A stretch of 64,000 nucleotides of DNA from Alphaproteobacteria bacterium (lineage in GTDB: Bacteria > Pseudomonadota > Alphaproteobacteria > UBA9219): the NCBI GenBank assembly GCA_019233975.1, contig JAFALY010000004.1:29345-93344 (forward strand). Direction: 5' to 3'. The first letter of the stretch is position 1. Every line of letters begins with the position of its first letter. Both the position numbers and the translations under genes were made by a program. This document shows, piece by piece, positions 1 through 11,896 of the stretch. The notes under the pieces are model-generated. The model had not been told where the DNA came from. It searched no databases and saw only the letters and a program-made list of their open reading frames with translations.

Positions 1-1081
1 ATGCAATTTCTGGCCATGTGTAAACAACGCCCGGAATAGCGTCATAATTGATGTGTCCAGATTGACCCGCCATCATTTCGACGCAGACAACACCTTCATC
101 TTCTGCTTTGTGCGCCAGCATCGGCCCGGCGATAACGTCGCCGATAGCATAGATACCTTTGACGTTTGTCTGGAAATGATGATCGACCACAATGCGCTTG
201 CGCTGATCCAACGCAACGCCTGCGGTATCCAGCCCCAGCCCTTCCGTATACGGGCGGCGACCGATAGAAAGCAGAACAACATCGGCATCCATCTTTTCAA
301 CCGCACCGCCTGCAGCAGGCTCCAACGTCAAGGCTACTTTCTTGCCGTCATTTTTGGCAGATGTAACCTTGGTTGAAAGTTTGAATTCCATGCCCTGCTT
401 GGCCAGTATCTTCTGCGCTGTCTTGGATAGTTCACCATCCATGCCGGGTAAAATGCGATCAAGGAATTCAACCACGGTGACCTTAGTCCCCAAACGCTGC
501 CACACGGAGCCCAGTTCCAGACCGATAACGCCGCCGCCGATGACAACCATGCTCTTGGGGACTTCGGCCAGTGCCAGCGCACCGGTCGATGTCACAATAC
601 GCTTTTCATCTACATCAACGCCGGGCAGCGGCATGCTGTCCGAGCCCGTGGCAATCAGAATATTCTTGGTCGCATAGGTTTGTGTGCCCGATGCGCCTTC
701 AACGGCCACCTGACCGGCAGTCACAACCCGGCCCTTACCCTTCAGCCAATCCACCTTGTTCTTGCGGAACAGGAACTCAATACCCGCTGTGTTTTCCTTA
801 ACTACCTTATCCTTGTGCGCCATCATGGCCGGCAGGTCGAGCGACACGCTACCGACCTTGACCCCATGCATGGCAAGGCTGTGCTGAGCCTCCGCAAATT
901 TTTCTGAGCTGGTCAGCAGCGCCTTGGAGGGGATACACCCCACATTCAGGCATGTACCGCCCAAAGTCGCCCGCATTTCCACACAGGCGGTCTTTAAACC
1001 CAACTGCGCCGCACGAATAGCCGCAACATAGCCGCCCGGGCCACTGCCGATAACGATCAGATCATAGGTTGTATTGCTCAT
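1..1081 (-). CDS. lpdA: Dihydrolipoyl dehydrogenase (E3), 3' end cut by window edge
   Basis: Reading the minus strand from the ATG at 1081 gives about 360 residues without a stop before the window ends, so roughly the last 100 residues (the dimer interface with the His-Glu pair) lie outside. The N-terminus has an FAD dinucleotide fold (GSGPGGYVAA) and the redox-active disulfide motif GGTCLNVGCIPSK, Cys44 and Cys49. A second, NAD-binding glycine motif (GGGVIGLELG) follows mid-protein, then the FAD-contacting GDVIAGPMLAHKAEDEG segment. E3 reoxidises the dihydrolipoyl group of the pyruvate or 2-oxoglutarate dehydrogenase complexes. Which complex it serves cannot be told from this window because the neighbouring genes on that side are missing. 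It is transcribed away from ligA. Confidence 0.95.
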   Translation of the reverse strand, partial: MSNTTYDLIVIGSGPGGYVAAIRAAQLGLKTACVEMRATLGGTCLNVGCIPSKALLTSSEKFAEAQHSLAMHGVKVGSVSLDLPAMMAHKDKVVKENTAGIEFLFRKNKVDWLKGKGRVVTAGQVAVEGASGTQTYATKNILIATGSDSMPLPGVDVDEKRIVTSTGALALAEVPKSMVVIGGGVIGLELGSVWQRLGTKVTVVEFLDRILPGMDGELSKTAQKILAKQGMEFKLSTKVTSAKNDGKKVALTLEPAAGGAVEKMDADVVLLSIGRRPYTEGLGLDTAGVALDQRKRIVVDHHFQTNVKGIYAIGDVIAGPMLAHKAEDEGVVCVEMMAGQSGHINYDAIPGVVYTWPEIA

Positions 1082-1083
1082 AA

Positions 1084-3321
<2,238 letters not shown>

Positions 3322-3381
3322 AATAAGCCTTATAAAATCAGTGTTTTTTGCTTGCCAAAGATAAAAAATAGCGGCAACTTT

Positions 3382-3398
3382 TGATTCAGATTGAATCA
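3382..3398. repeat. Short palindrome upstream of the HU gene
   Basis: TGATTC-AGATT-GAATCA is a perfect 6-bp inverted repeat ending 33 bases before the HU start codon. It could be an operator or a small leader hairpin. No regulator is implied by the sequence itself. Confidence 0.3.
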
Positions 3399-3431
3399 CA
3401 GTCTGTTCAACCAAACTTACAGGAACAACAC

Positions 3432-3731
3432 ATGCCTACAGCGACTCAACCGACCGTCACGCTCAAGACCATCGCCTCCGACTTGGCCGAAAAGCATGAG
3501 CTGCCGAAGAAGCAGATGAACCTGATTATGGATGACCTGGTCACCACGCTGACCAAGAACCTGAAGAAGGGCAACCGCGTTCGCGTTGCTGGCTTCGGTA
3601 TCCTGCAGGTCCGCAAGCGCGCTGCCCGCACCGGCCGTAACCCTGCCACGGGCGAAACCATCCAGATCCCGGCGAAGAAGAAGATCGCTTTCCGTCCGGC
3701 GAAGGAACTGAAGGAAGCCGTCGGCAAGTAA
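3432..3731 (+). CDS. HU-family DNA-binding protein
   Basis: This is a 99-residue basic nucleoid protein of the HU/IHF superfamily. The diagnostic beta-arm region is present (RKRAARTGRNPATGE, then IPAKKKIAFRPAKELKEAV). The first roughly 10 residues (MPTATQPTVT) are an extension before the usual first helix. The ATG at 3432 is preceded by AGGAACA at 3421-3427, a reasonable ribosome binding site, so the longer frame opening from TTG at 3381 is unlikely. HU bends and compacts DNA as a dimer. IHF subunits are related, but the sequence reads more like HU. It is monocistronic, with a strong terminator 25 bases downstream. Confidence 0.9.
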   Translation: MPTATQPTVTLKTIASDLAEKHELPKKQMNLIMDDLVTTLTKNLKKGNRVRVAGFGILQVRKRAARTGRNPATGETIQIPAKKKIAFRPAKELKEAVGK

Positions 3732-3751
3732 GCCACTGCTGAATTCAAAGG

Positions 3752-3779
3752 AAAAGGGCGCCTTACGGCGCCCTTTTTT
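3752..3779 (+). terminator. Rho-independent terminator, probably bidirectional
   Basis: GGGCGCC (3756-3762), loop TTAC and GGCGCCC (3767-3773) form a 7-bp GC stem followed by six T. Four A residues precede the stem, so the minus strand also ends in a T run. It sits between the converging HU and kdpD genes and could stop both transcripts. Confidence 0.92.
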
Positions 3780-3802
3780 ATGCTTGTTATTAAAAGAATA
3801 TT

Positions 3803-6478
3803 CTACACAACCGGCAACCGGATAATGATTTGCGTGCCCATTCCATCGGGTCCCGGCAACGCCTCAATACGCCCCGCGTGGGCTTCGATAAAGCCGCGAC
3901 TGATGGCCAAGCCCAGTCCTGACCCTCCCGTATGGTGGGCGCCCGACGTAACGCGGTAAAACATGTCAAAGATGCGTTCACGCTCACCTTCGCTGATGCC
4001 GTCGCCCTGATCTATAACCGACACACGTGCATAATGCGCCTCACGGCGGCCAACAATCTTGATGGGTTTGTCGGCGGGCGAGAAACGGCACGCATTGTCT
4101 ATGACGTGCACCAACACACGCTCGATCATCGACATATCGACGTCAACCATAGGCATATCTGCATCGACGTCGATATCAATATCACGGTCCTGAATAACCT
4201 CACCCAACTTGGATATAGAGGCCTCAATCAGCGAGCGAATACTTGCGGGTTCGCGCAACAGGCGCAAATCACCCTTCACGATGGCTGTCATATCCATAAG
4301 GTTCTGCAGAAAGTGATTGAGCTGGCGCATATGCCGGTCGGCATCGCGCAACAGTGGTATCGTTTCCGGCATACACCGCACGATGTTCTTTAAGCGCCGC
4401 AGCGTGTCAGTCATGGCATCTAAAGGGGAGCGCAGGTCGTAGGTGACGGATGCCAGAAAGGTAGACCGAACCTTCTCCGCTTCCGTCTGAACACGCGCGG
4501 TCTCAACATCATTGGATAAAATGGCGCGCTCCAGCACAACCGCCGATTGACTGGCCAGATTATTCAGGAAATGTTCCTGATCCGGTGTAATAATGCGTTC
4601 ATTGGGTCGTACAGCCAGCAAGCCAATAAGGTTCTGGTTTGCCTTTAAGGGCAGGCAATAAAAGCCTGCAGCAGGTAAAGTATCCGAATTGTACCCCGCC
4701 ACTTTGCCATGCCGCACGGACCAGTCAGCCGCCGCCATTGAAACGGCGTCCAAACGCGTCCCCTCCGGCCAGGCGGCCAGCTGTTTTAAGGAGTCTTGTC
4801 GAAACAAGAAAACCACCACACGGGCGTTCAGGGATTCAGCTGTGTGCCGCGCTACAATATTACCGGCATCCTCAACGATAGAGGCCGAGGCGATTGCTTT
4901 ATTAAAATCATACAACGCCTGCACGCGTATGGCATTTTGTCGGGTGACTTTAATCTGCTTTTGCAGATAATCACCGATAAAGCTAACCGCAATAGAAACC
5001 AGCATGAAGAACAGCAGCGTCAGAATATCTTCGCGATGATAAACGACAAACGAATAACGCGGTTCGATAAAAAAGAAATCAAGGCACAAGCAACTTATAA
5101 CAGCAGCAAAAAGCGATACGGAAAGCCCGTGCTTGATGGCCACCATCATGACGCCGATTACATACAGCAGCGACAAGGTCTGCGGCGGCGCGTAGTTCGA
5201 GAGCAGCTGCGCCAAAACCGTCGTTAACGCTATATAACCCAAAGAACGCAGATGTGCCGGCCCTTCTATCTGCTGCCACAGAGAGCCGATAGTTGTTTTG
5301 GCATCGTCCCTTACAACCGGTGGCAGCTTGGGCTTTTTAGGCTCGCTATCGTTAATGGTGAGAACATCAAATTTGCGTCCATTTTCCAGAATATCTTGTG
5401 ACGCAGAGGGTCGCAGTAAACGTGAAACCAAAGTACGGCGTGATTTACCAACCACCAGCATACTGACATTACGTTCAGCTGCGACGCGCAGGACCTCTGC
5501 TGCAATATCGTCGCCCGTTACAACCATCGTTTCGCCACCCAAAGACTCCGCCAAGTGCAGCGCCTGTGAAATATTTCTGCGCTTTGCTTCCGACAAATGC
5601 GCATGGCGATATGTTTCGACGTACAAAGCAATCCATGCCGTTTGGCGCCTGTCGGCACTGCGCTTTGCCGCGCGAATGAGCGTGTTAGCCTGCCCATCCT
5701 CGGAAATGCATACCATGACCCTTTCCGTCGTCGGCCATGGGCCCGCAATGGCATTCTGCTTCATCAGATCGGTCATCTGATCGTCAACGCTTTGCGCAAC
5801 CTGTCGAAGGGCCAGTTCACGCAAGGCGGTCAAGTTGCCCTGCGTAAAGAAGCGGTTCATTGCCAGCCGCGCCTGCTCGGGGAAATAGACTTTCCCTTCC
5901 TTCAGACGTTGCAGAAGTTCTTCTGGCGTCAGGTCAATCAGTTCAACCGAATGCGCGCGCCTGAGGACGGAGTCGGGCACCGTTTCGCGTACCGTTACGC
6001 CCGTAATACGCGAGACGATGTCGTTCAGGCTTTCTATATGCTGCACATTTAGGGTGGAATAGACGTTGATGCCAGCGTCCAGCAATTCCTCAACATCCAT
6101 ATAGCGTTTGTAATGACGCGCACCGGGTATATTCGTGTGCGCAAGTTCATCCACCAAAACAAGTTGCGGTTTTCGTCGCAAAATGGCGTCCAGATTCATT
6201 TCCTGAAACTGCGTGCCGCGATAGCCGATTTCCAGCCTCGGGATAGACTCCAAACCTTCCAGCATGGCGTCAGTTTCTGCGCGTTTATGCGTTTCAACAA
6301 CGCCAATAACTACATCGACCCCTTCTACCTTACGGGCTTTGGCTGCGCGCAACATAGAAAATGTCTTGCCCACCCCCGGTGCCGCACCCAAAAAAATACG
6401 CAGCTTACCTTTCTGCTCTTTAAGCAGCTGGTTCAAGATGGCATCAGGTGAAGGGCGTGTTTGGGTTACGTCATTCAT
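3803..6478 (-). CDS. kdpD: KdpD-type sensor protein lacking the phospho-acceptor histidine
   Basis: The product is 891 residues, full length for KdpD (E. coli 894). The N-terminal KdpD domain has a P-loop (GAAPGVGKT, residues 31-39) and DELAHTN (from 110). A universal-stress-like domain follows, then four membrane helices around 400-500, a GAF-like region, and a histidine kinase core. The ATP-binding lobe looks complete: N box HVIDNACRFSP, G1 DQGDGI, G2 GGSGLGLAI. The H box, however, reads VTYDLRSPLDAM where KdpD proteins have SHDLRTPL. The residue matching E. coli His673 is Tyr680 (codon at 4439-4441). No kdpE lies next to it in this window. The start overlaps the kdpC stop by one base. It may act as a K+/nucleotide sensor without autophosphorylation, or as a partner or inhibitor of another kinase. 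Confidence 0.93.
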   Translation of the reverse strand: MNDVTQTRPSPDAILNQLLKEQKGKLRIFLGAAPGVGKTFSMLRAAKARKVEGVDVVIGVVETHKRAETDAMLEGLESIPRLEIGYRGTQFQEMNLDAILRRKPQLVLVDELAHTNIPGARHYKRYMDVEELLDAGINVYSTLNVQHIESLNDIVSRITGVTVRETVPDSVLRRAHSVELIDLTPEELLQRLKEGKVYFPEQARLAMNRFFTQGNLTALRELALRQVAQSVDDQMTDLMKQNAIAGPWPTTERVMVCISEDGQANTLIRAAKRSADRRQTAWIALYVETYRHAHLSEAKRRNISQALHLAESLGGETMVVTGDDIAAEVLRVAAERNVSMLVVGKSRRTLVSRLLRPSASQDILENGRKFDVLTINDSEPKKPKLPPVVRDDAKTTIGSLWQQIEGPAHLRSLGYIALTTVLAQLLSNYAPPQTLSLLYVIGVMMVAIKHGLSVSLFAAVISCLCLDFFFIEPRYSFVVYHREDILTLLFFMLVSIAVSFIGDYLQKQIKVTRQNAIRVQALYDFNKAIASASIVEDAGNIVARHTAESLNARVVVFLFRQDSLKQLAAWPEGTRLDAVSMAAADWSVRHGKVAGYNSDTLPAAGFYCLPLKANQNLIGLLAVRPNERIITPDQEHFLNNLASQSAVVLERAILSNDVETARVQTEAEKVRSTFLASVTYDLRSPLDAMTDTLRRLKNIVRCMPETIPLLRDADRHMRQLNHFLQNLMDMTAIVKGDLRLLREPASIRSLIEASISKLGEVIQDRDIDIDVDADMPMVDVDMSMIERVLVHVIDNACRFSPADKPIKIVGRREAHYARVSVIDQGDGISEGERERIFDMFYRVTSGAHHTGGSGLGLAISRGFIEAHAGRIEALPGPDGMGTQIIIRLPVV

Positions 6479-7047
6479 CAGTGATTGGCGAGATTATCCA
6501 GTGCGCGGTTCAATTGTAGCACATTAATGCGCGTTTCGCCAAAAACGTGCCAGTCACGCTCCCGTGTATTCTCTGCAATCAGGTTATTGATAACGCCGAC
6601 ATCCATATGCCGGGATTGTGCCACATGTTGAGCCTGCAGGCGTGCATTGGCCACAGAGATGTCCGGATCCAACCCTGAGCCAGACCCCGTAACGGCATCA
6701 ACCGGTATGCCACCTGTGAATCCGGTGGCACGAATGGCCTGAATCCGTTCCTTAACCTGCTTGATCAAATCATCGCTGCCTGTCGCCAGATTGCTGCCGC
6801 CCGACTGGGTCGCATCATATCCGTTGCCTGCAGCGGACGGGCGGGAATGAAAATACGTGTCACCCGCAAAATTTTGGCCGATGAGGTCAGAACCGATCAC
6901 CTTGCCGTTGGCAACGATCAGGCTGCCCTCTGCCTGATAGGGAAAGAATGATTGACCTATACCCCAGATGGCCAGCGGGTAAAGAATACCCGTCAGAACT
7001 GTCATTAGAACCAGCAGAGCCAGGCTTGCCCGTAATTGACCGCGCAT
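6478..7047 (-). CDS. kdpC: Potassium-transporting ATPase subunit C
   Basis: This 189-residue protein has one N-terminal membrane helix and a periplasmic domain carrying the family-typical segment SGSGLDPDISVANARLQ. KdpC stabilises the KdpFABC complex and raises ATP and K+ affinity. The gene starts one base after the kdpB stop and its stop overlaps the kdpD start, so the operon is translationally coupled. Nothing is unusual in the reading frame. Confidence 0.96.
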   Translation of the reverse strand: MRGQLRASLALLVLMTVLTGILYPLAIWGIGQSFFPYQAEGSLIVANGKVIGSDLIGQNFAGDTYFHSRPSAAGNGYDATQSGGSNLATGSDDLIKQVKERIQAIRATGFTGGIPVDAVTGSGSGLDPDISVANARLQAQHVAQSRHMDVGVINNLIAENTRERDWHVFGETRINVLQLNRALDNLANH

Positions 7048-7048
7048 C

Positions 7049-9088
7049 TCACACCCCCATAAAAGAGCTGACCAGCATATCGATCAGCTTGATACAGACA
7101 AACGGCGTCACGACGCCACCCACCCCATAAACCAGAAGGTTTCTTTGCAAAACACTGCTAGCTGATCCCGGACGGTACTTCACCCCCGCAAGGGCAAGTG
7201 GCACCAATGCGATCAAAATAAGCGCATTGAAAATAATCGCCGACAAAATGGCACTTTCCGGACTGCCCAAATGCATCAGGTTAAGACGCTGCATCGACGG
7301 GAAGATACCGGTGAAAAGTGCAGGTATGATGGCAAAGTATTTTGCAACGTCATTCGCAATTGAAAACGTCGTCAACGCGCCGCGGCTCATCAGCAATTGC
7401 TTGCCGATCATCACAATCTCAATCAGCTTGGTTGGGTCGCTGTCCAGATCAATCATGTTACCCGCTTCACGGGCAGCCATGGTGCCGGTATTCATGGCAA
7501 CCCCAACGTCGGATTGCGCCAGCGCTGGCGCGTCATTAGAACCGTCACCGCACATGGAAACAAGGCGGCCTTCCGCCTGATAACGGCGGATAAGCTCAAG
7601 CTTCTTCTCCGGCGTTGCTTCAGCCAGAAAATCATCAACACCGGACTCCGCGGCGATGGCCGCCGCCGTCATAGGGTTGTCACCCGTTATCATGACCGTG
7701 CGAATGCCCATGCGACGCAATTGCATAAAACGTTCATGAATGCCCGGCTTCACGATATCCTTCAAATGCACGACACCCAGAACCTGCTTGTCGCGCGCAA
7801 CCAGCAGCGGCGTACCGCCCGTTTTGGCGACCGTTTCTATTGCCTTGATCACCTGCGTGCTGCCGCTCGTTCCACAGAGATAGAGAATAGAGTCAGGCGC
7901 GCCTTTGCGGATAGAAATAGCATCGTAATCAACGCCACTCATGCGCGTACTGGCAGTAAAGGGAATGAACGTCATACCATCCTTGCGACGCTCGGCTGCC
8001 TTAAACCCAAAGCGATCCTCAGCCAGACGCACGATGGACTTACCTTCGGGCGTTTCATCTGCCAGTGAAGACAGCATGGCCGCTTCCGCCAGATAGGATT
8101 CTTCGATGCCCGGGGCCGGAATAAACTCGCTCGCCATACGGTTGCCAAAAGTGATTGTTCCCGTTTTATCGAGCAAGAGAACGTCAATGTCACCGGCAGC
8201 TTCGACCGCGCGGCCCGACTTCGCAATCACGTTAAAGGTTACCAGACGGTCCATGCCCGCAATACCGATCGCAGACAAAAGACCGCCGATCGTTGTGGGG
8301 ATCAGGGTAATCAACAGCGCTACAAGATAGATCACAGGCACCATCTTGCCAGAATAGGCAGCAAATCCCTGTAAGGTTGTGCAGACGATAAGGAAGATCA
8401 GAGTCAAGCCAACCAGTAAGACATTCAGCGCAATTTCATTGGGTGTTTTTTGTCGCTTGGCGCCTTCTACAAGGCCGATCATCCTGTCGAGGAATGACTC
8501 ACCCGGATTAACACCAATCTGAACAACGGCCCCATCTGAAACAATACGCGTACCACCCGTAACGGCTGAACGATCACCGCCGGATTCACGTATAACAGGC
8601 GCGGATTCACCAGTGATTGATGACTCATCGACCGTAGCGATCCCTTTGACCACGTCGCCGTCACCCGGAATTACGTCACCAGGCTGCACCATGACCAGAT
8701 CACCCCGGCGCAATTCCGTAGCGGGGACGAGCTCAAAGTTCACGTCTTCTAGCGACGTAACTTTTTTCGCCATAGTTTCTGTTTTGGTTTTGCGCAAACT
8801 GTCTGCCTGCGCCTTACCGCGCCCTTCGGCTACGGCTTCGGCAAAATTGCCGAATAAAACCGTAAACCACAGCCATATAGTAATTTGCAGATTGACCGCG
8901 AAATGCTCACCGGCACCATTGCCCCATACCGTCAGGTAGGTCGACAAAACGCTTACAACACCAACAGTGAACATGACCGGGTTACGAATAAGCTCTGTCG
9001 GGTTCAGTTTAACAAAGGAATTGGCAATGGCCTCTTTCAGCAACGCTGGATCTGCCAATGTCAAAGATTGTTTGTTCTTTTTGCTCAT
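7049..9088 (-). CDS. kdpB: Potassium-transporting P-type ATPase subunit B
   Basis: This 679-residue P-type ATPase is the energising subunit of KdpFABC. The phosphorylated Asp307 lies in [10 protein letters not shown], the actuator loop TGES at 159-162, and the hinge motif in [12 protein letters not shown]. Membrane helices lie around residues 35-85, 220-275 and in the last 100 residues. The length and position of Asp307 match E. coli KdpB. The start codon directly follows the kdpA stop with no gap. Confidence 0.98.
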   Translation of the reverse strand: MSKKNKQSLTLADPALLKEAIANSFVKLNPTELIRNPVMFTVGVVSVLSTYLTVWGNGAGEHFAVNLQITIWLWFTVLFGNFAEAVAEGRGKAQADSLRKTKTETMAKKVTSLEDVNFELVPATELRRGDLVMVQPGDVIPGDGDVVKGIATVDESSITGESAPVIRESGGDRSAVTGGTRIVSDGAVVQIGVNPGESFLDRMIGLVEGAKRQKTPNEIALNVLLVGLTLIFLIVCTTLQGFAAYSGKMVPVIYLVALLITLIPTTIGGLLSAIGIAGMDRLVTFNVIAKSGRAVEAAGDIDVLLLDKTGTITFGNRMASEFIPAPGIEESYLAEAAMLSSLADETPEGKSIVRLAEDRFGFKAAERRKDGMTFIPFTASTRMSGVDYDAISIRKGAPDSILYLCGTSGSTQVIKAIETVAKTGGTPLLVARDKQVLGVVHLKDIVKPGIHERFMQLRRMGIRTVMITGDNPMTAAAIAAESGVDDFLAEATPEKKLELIRRYQAEGRLVSMCGDGSNDAPALAQSDVGVAMNTGTMAAREAGNMIDLDSDPTKLIEIVMIGKQLLMSRGALTTFSIANDVAKYFAIIPALFTGIFPSMQRLNLMHLGSPESAILSAIIFNALILIALVPLALAGVKYRPGSASSVLQRNLLVYGVGGVVTPFVCIKLIDMLVSSFMGV

Positions 9089-10816
9089 TTACATCACCGA
9101 CTGGGACAGTTGTGAAAGATGCTCGGCAATCGGACCAAGCGCGATCACCGGGAAATAGGTCAGACCACCAAACATCAAGATGACGGCGGTCAGCAAGACG
9201 ACGAACATCCCGCCATGTGTCGGGAATGTGCCGTTGGATACAGGAATAATTTTCTTGGATGCCAATGAACCAGCAATCGCCAATATCGGAACAATCACCC
9301 CAAACCGTCCAACCAGCATGACAATGCCGAGCGCCACATTCTGGTACAACGTATTGGCGCTTAGTCCACCAAAGGCCGACCCATTATTGGCCGCTGCGGA
9401 GGCATAGGCATATAGCATTTGCGTCAGACCGTGTGGGCCACTGGCAGATAATGACGACACACTGTCCGGCAAAATAAGCGCCAACATGCCGCCACCCAGC
9501 ACAGTCACCGGATAGAGCAATTGCGCGACGATGGCCCACTTGACCTCTTTCGCCTCAATTTTCTTACCCAGATATTCCGGCGTACGGCCCACCATCAAAC
9601 CGGCGATAAAGACGGTGATAAGCGCATAAATGATAATACCGTAGAGGCCGCAGCCGACACCGCCATAGATAACCTCGCCCAACAACAGGTTAAACAACGG
9701 CACCAGACCACCAAGCGCCGTATAGCTGTCAAACATGCTGTTGACCGAACCGTTGGATGTTGCCGAAGTCGCCGTTGCCCAAAGGGTGGAGTTCATAATA
9801 CCAAAGCGCACCTCTTTACCCTCAAGGTTGCCGCCGATATTGGCGTTGCTGATATGTTGATCCACGCCCAGGGCATCCAGAACATGGCTGCCGTTCGCCT
9901 CAGCCACATAACAGATGACAAACCCGATAACGAACATCAGCGTCATGCTGACCAGCAAGGCCCAAGCCTGCCTTTTATCCCTAATCATGAAGCCGAAAGT
10001 CACGACAAACGAAATGGGCAACAACAGGATGCTCACTAATTGGACAAAGTCCGACAATCCCGTCGGGTTTTCGAACGGATGCGCGCCATTGGCATTGAAG
10101 TAACCGCCGCCGTTTGAACCGAGCATCTTGATGGCAATCTGACTGGCCACAGGACCGACAGCGATTGTCTGCTGCGCCCCTTCCAGCGTTGTTGCCGTAA
10201 CTGATGTGTTAAATGTCTGCGGCACCCCCTGCCACAGCAAAAAAACCGCAAAGATGATGGCCAACGGTAGCTTGACATACAAGGTAACGCGCGTTACATC
10301 GACGTAAAAATTGCCGAGATTCGGATTTTCGCGTTGCGTGAAACTGCGGATAACCGCCACGGCAACAGCCAGCCCGGTCGCCGATGACATAAAGTTTTGA
10401 ACTGTCAGGCCTACCATTTGGCTAAGCGGGCTTAACGTACTTTCACCTGCGTAAGATTGCCAGTTGGTATTGGTCATAAAGCTGACCGCTACGTTAAAGG
10501 CCAAATGCCAAGGTGTGCCGGCAAAATGCTGCGGATTAAGCGGCAGCAAATCCTGAAACATCAGGATCAGCATGAGGAACAACATGCCTACCAGATTAAA
10601 CACGACGGCGGCCAGCAGATAGCCGCGCCAGTTCATTTGACCATCCGCCTTTATCCCGGACAATGCGTAGAATGCCCGCTCCGCAGGACGTACAAGGGGA
10701 CTGAGCCAGACACGCTCGCCCTGAAAAATACGCGCCATATAATATCCAAGCGGTATCATCACTACCGCCAGAATGAACACGAACAGCAGCAGCTGATAAA
10801 TATCGAACTCGCTCAT
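9089..10816 (-). CDS. kdpA: Potassium-transporting ATPase subunit A (K+ channel-like subunit)
   Basis: This 575-residue polytopic membrane protein has the fourfold pseudo-repeat of the K+ transporter superfamily. Recognisable selectivity-filter loops include MSSATGLAVAVA and LGSNGGGYFNANGAHPFENP. KdpA binds and conducts K+, which KdpB then drives inward at the expense of ATP. It follows kdpF after six bases and abuts kdpB. The size agrees with the family (about 557-600). Confidence 0.98.
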   Translation of the reverse strand: MSEFDIYQLLLFVFILAVVMIPLGYYMARIFQGERVWLSPLVRPAERAFYALSGIKADGQMNWRGYLLAAVVFNLVGMLFLMLILMFQDLLPLNPQHFAGTPWHLAFNVAVSFMTNTNWQSYAGESTLSPLSQMVGLTVQNFMSSATGLAVAVAVIRSFTQRENPNLGNFYVDVTRVTLYVKLPLAIIFAVFLLWQGVPQTFNTSVTATTLEGAQQTIAVGPVASQIAIKMLGSNGGGYFNANGAHPFENPTGLSDFVQLVSILLLPISFVVTFGFMIRDKRQAWALLVSMTLMFVIGFVICYVAEANGSHVLDALGVDQHISNANIGGNLEGKEVRFGIMNSTLWATATSATSNGSVNSMFDSYTALGGLVPLFNLLLGEVIYGGVGCGLYGIIIYALITVFIAGLMVGRTPEYLGKKIEAKEVKWAIVAQLLYPVTVLGGGMLALILPDSVSSLSASGPHGLTQMLYAYASAAANNGSAFGGLSANTLYQNVALGIVMLVGRFGVIVPILAIAGSLASKKIIPVSNGTFPTHGGMFVVLLTAVILMFGGLTYFPVIALGPIAEHLSQLSQSVM

Positions 10817-10822
10817 GACGCC

Positions 10823-10912
10823 TCAGAATTTTTCGGGATGGATAAGTGCGTAAACAAGATAGAGGCCAAGGCCGATGGCCGTGATGCCCCCTAAAACAAG
10901 ATCGACTGACAT
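10823..10912 (-). CDS. kdpF: KdpF small membrane subunit, 29 residues
   Basis: The ATG at 10912 opens a 29-residue peptide starting MSVDLVLGGITAIGL and ending ALIHPEKF. It is one hydrophobic helix with the short polar ends typical of KdpF, which sits at the KdpA/KdpB interface. A good ribosome binding site (AGAGGA) lies just upstream. A longer in-frame opening reaching 11080 is not credible because its extra 56 residues are not KdpF-like and would run across the regulatory region. Confidence 0.88.
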   Translation of the reverse strand: MSVDLVLGGITAIGLGLYLVYALIHPEKF

Positions 10913-10967
10913 GATGTCCTCTTGCAACAGATGTGACAGTCTAAAGGTAGACCTAATTTCCGCATTT

Positions 10968-11036
10968 GCAACAATAATCGGAAGTATTTCCCGTCGTATC
11001 AGTACGATTTTGTTGCTGCCCCAGAACGATTGTTGT
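10968..11036. promoter_or_regulatory. Cluster of CGATT-TTG boxes between kdpF and the divergent TPR gene
   Basis: Three similar sites lie in the 153-base gap between divergent genes. The minus-strand site is CGATTATTGTTGC (10980-10968). The plus-strand sites are CGATTTTGTTGC (11005-11016) and CGATTGTTGT (11027-11036). The first two form an imperfect inverted repeat about 24 bases apart. This is a candidate operator for kdp, for the TPR gene, or for both. The binding protein is unknown. Confidence 0.4.
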
Positions 11037-11065
11037 GGTAGAAACAGCCCTTCTACGAGGCAGTC

Positions 11066-11893
11066 ATGCACAACACCCAAAACGCCCCCGTGAAAATTAC
11101 AAAAGCGGCCAACGCACGCGACAATACGCCCGCTCTAACAACCGTAACCGTGCAGAAAACGCTACAGCAGCCGCTAACCCTCGGACACTTAATCACCACT
11201 CTGGCAGGCGTCGCGCTGGGCGCCCTTATCATGACATGCGTGCAAACCACCACAGCTAAGCAGACTAACCCGACTACCACAGGTAGTGTTGTGACCTCAA
11301 ATCAAACAACACCTGAAGAGACCGATATAGTGCTGCCTCCTTCAGCTTTGGCCCCCACTCTGCGTGAGCATGCAGAAAGTCAGGTCTCCAGCCACGATCT
11401 GCAGAACGTGGGAAACACACTCACAGTAACGGCGGAGTCCGCTTACGCACTGTTGTCCGATGAACACTATGATGACGCCATAGCCGCCTATCATACCCTG
11501 CTGCGCACCGATCCGACCATGGAACCCGAACGTGGTTATTTAATTGAGGCCCTGGGACAATCACCCTCTCTGCAATCTGAAAAAGAGTTGCTGCAGCTAC
11601 AAAAGGCCACGCCAGGAGACGCGCGCATTTTTGCAGCGCTTGGTAACTTTGCCATGAATGAGAATGATTATGCGCGAGCAGTGGATTTTTATAGCAAGGC
11701 GGTAGCAAAAGATAATCACAAGGCCCAGTACTGGATGGCGCTCGGCATCGCCTGCGACCACGCGAATGACAAAGCTTTGGCCTATGACGCTTACAGTCAC
11801 GCCGCAAGCCTGTTCGTGAAAGCAGCAGACAAGGAAAACGTCGCAAAATTGAACGAACGCATGACGTATTTGCTCCAAGCGTTGAAGCAATGA
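11066..11893 (+). CDS. Membrane-anchored TPR protein, MshN-like
   Basis: This 275-residue protein has a short basic cytoplasmic N-terminus, one membrane helix (about 39-60, ITTLAGVALGALIMTCV), a Thr-rich linker and then tetratricopeptide repeats. Repeats can be seen around 125-150 (ESAYALLSDEHYDDAIAAYHTLL), 190-215 (FAALGNFAMNENDYARAVDFY) and 220-250. The topology resembles MshN/PilW-type helpers of pilus machines. It is convergent with the MshK-like gene (three-base gap) and diverges from kdp. It probably belongs to the adjacent pilus-like locus, although it is on the other strand. The role is inferred from topology and position only. Confidence 0.6.
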   Translation: MHNTQNAPVKITKAANARDNTPALTTVTVQKTLQQPLTLGHLITTLAGVALGALIMTCVQTTTAKQTNPTTTGSVVTSNQTTPEETDIVLPPSALAPTLREHAESQVSSHDLQNVGNTLTVTAESAYALLSDEHYDDAIAAYHTLLRTDPTMEPERGYLIEALGQSPSLQSEKELLQLQKATPGDARIFAALGNFAMNENDYARAVDFYSKAVAKDNHKAQYWMALGIACDHANDKALAYDAYSHAASLFVKAADKENVAKLNERMTYLLQALKQ

Positions 11894-11896
11894 AGC

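Noticed and set aside
3932..4393. Open frame on the plus strand inside kdpD, as well as many similar frames
   Set aside because: These are antisense shadows of the high-scoring kdpD frame with no domain, start signal or codon pattern of their own.
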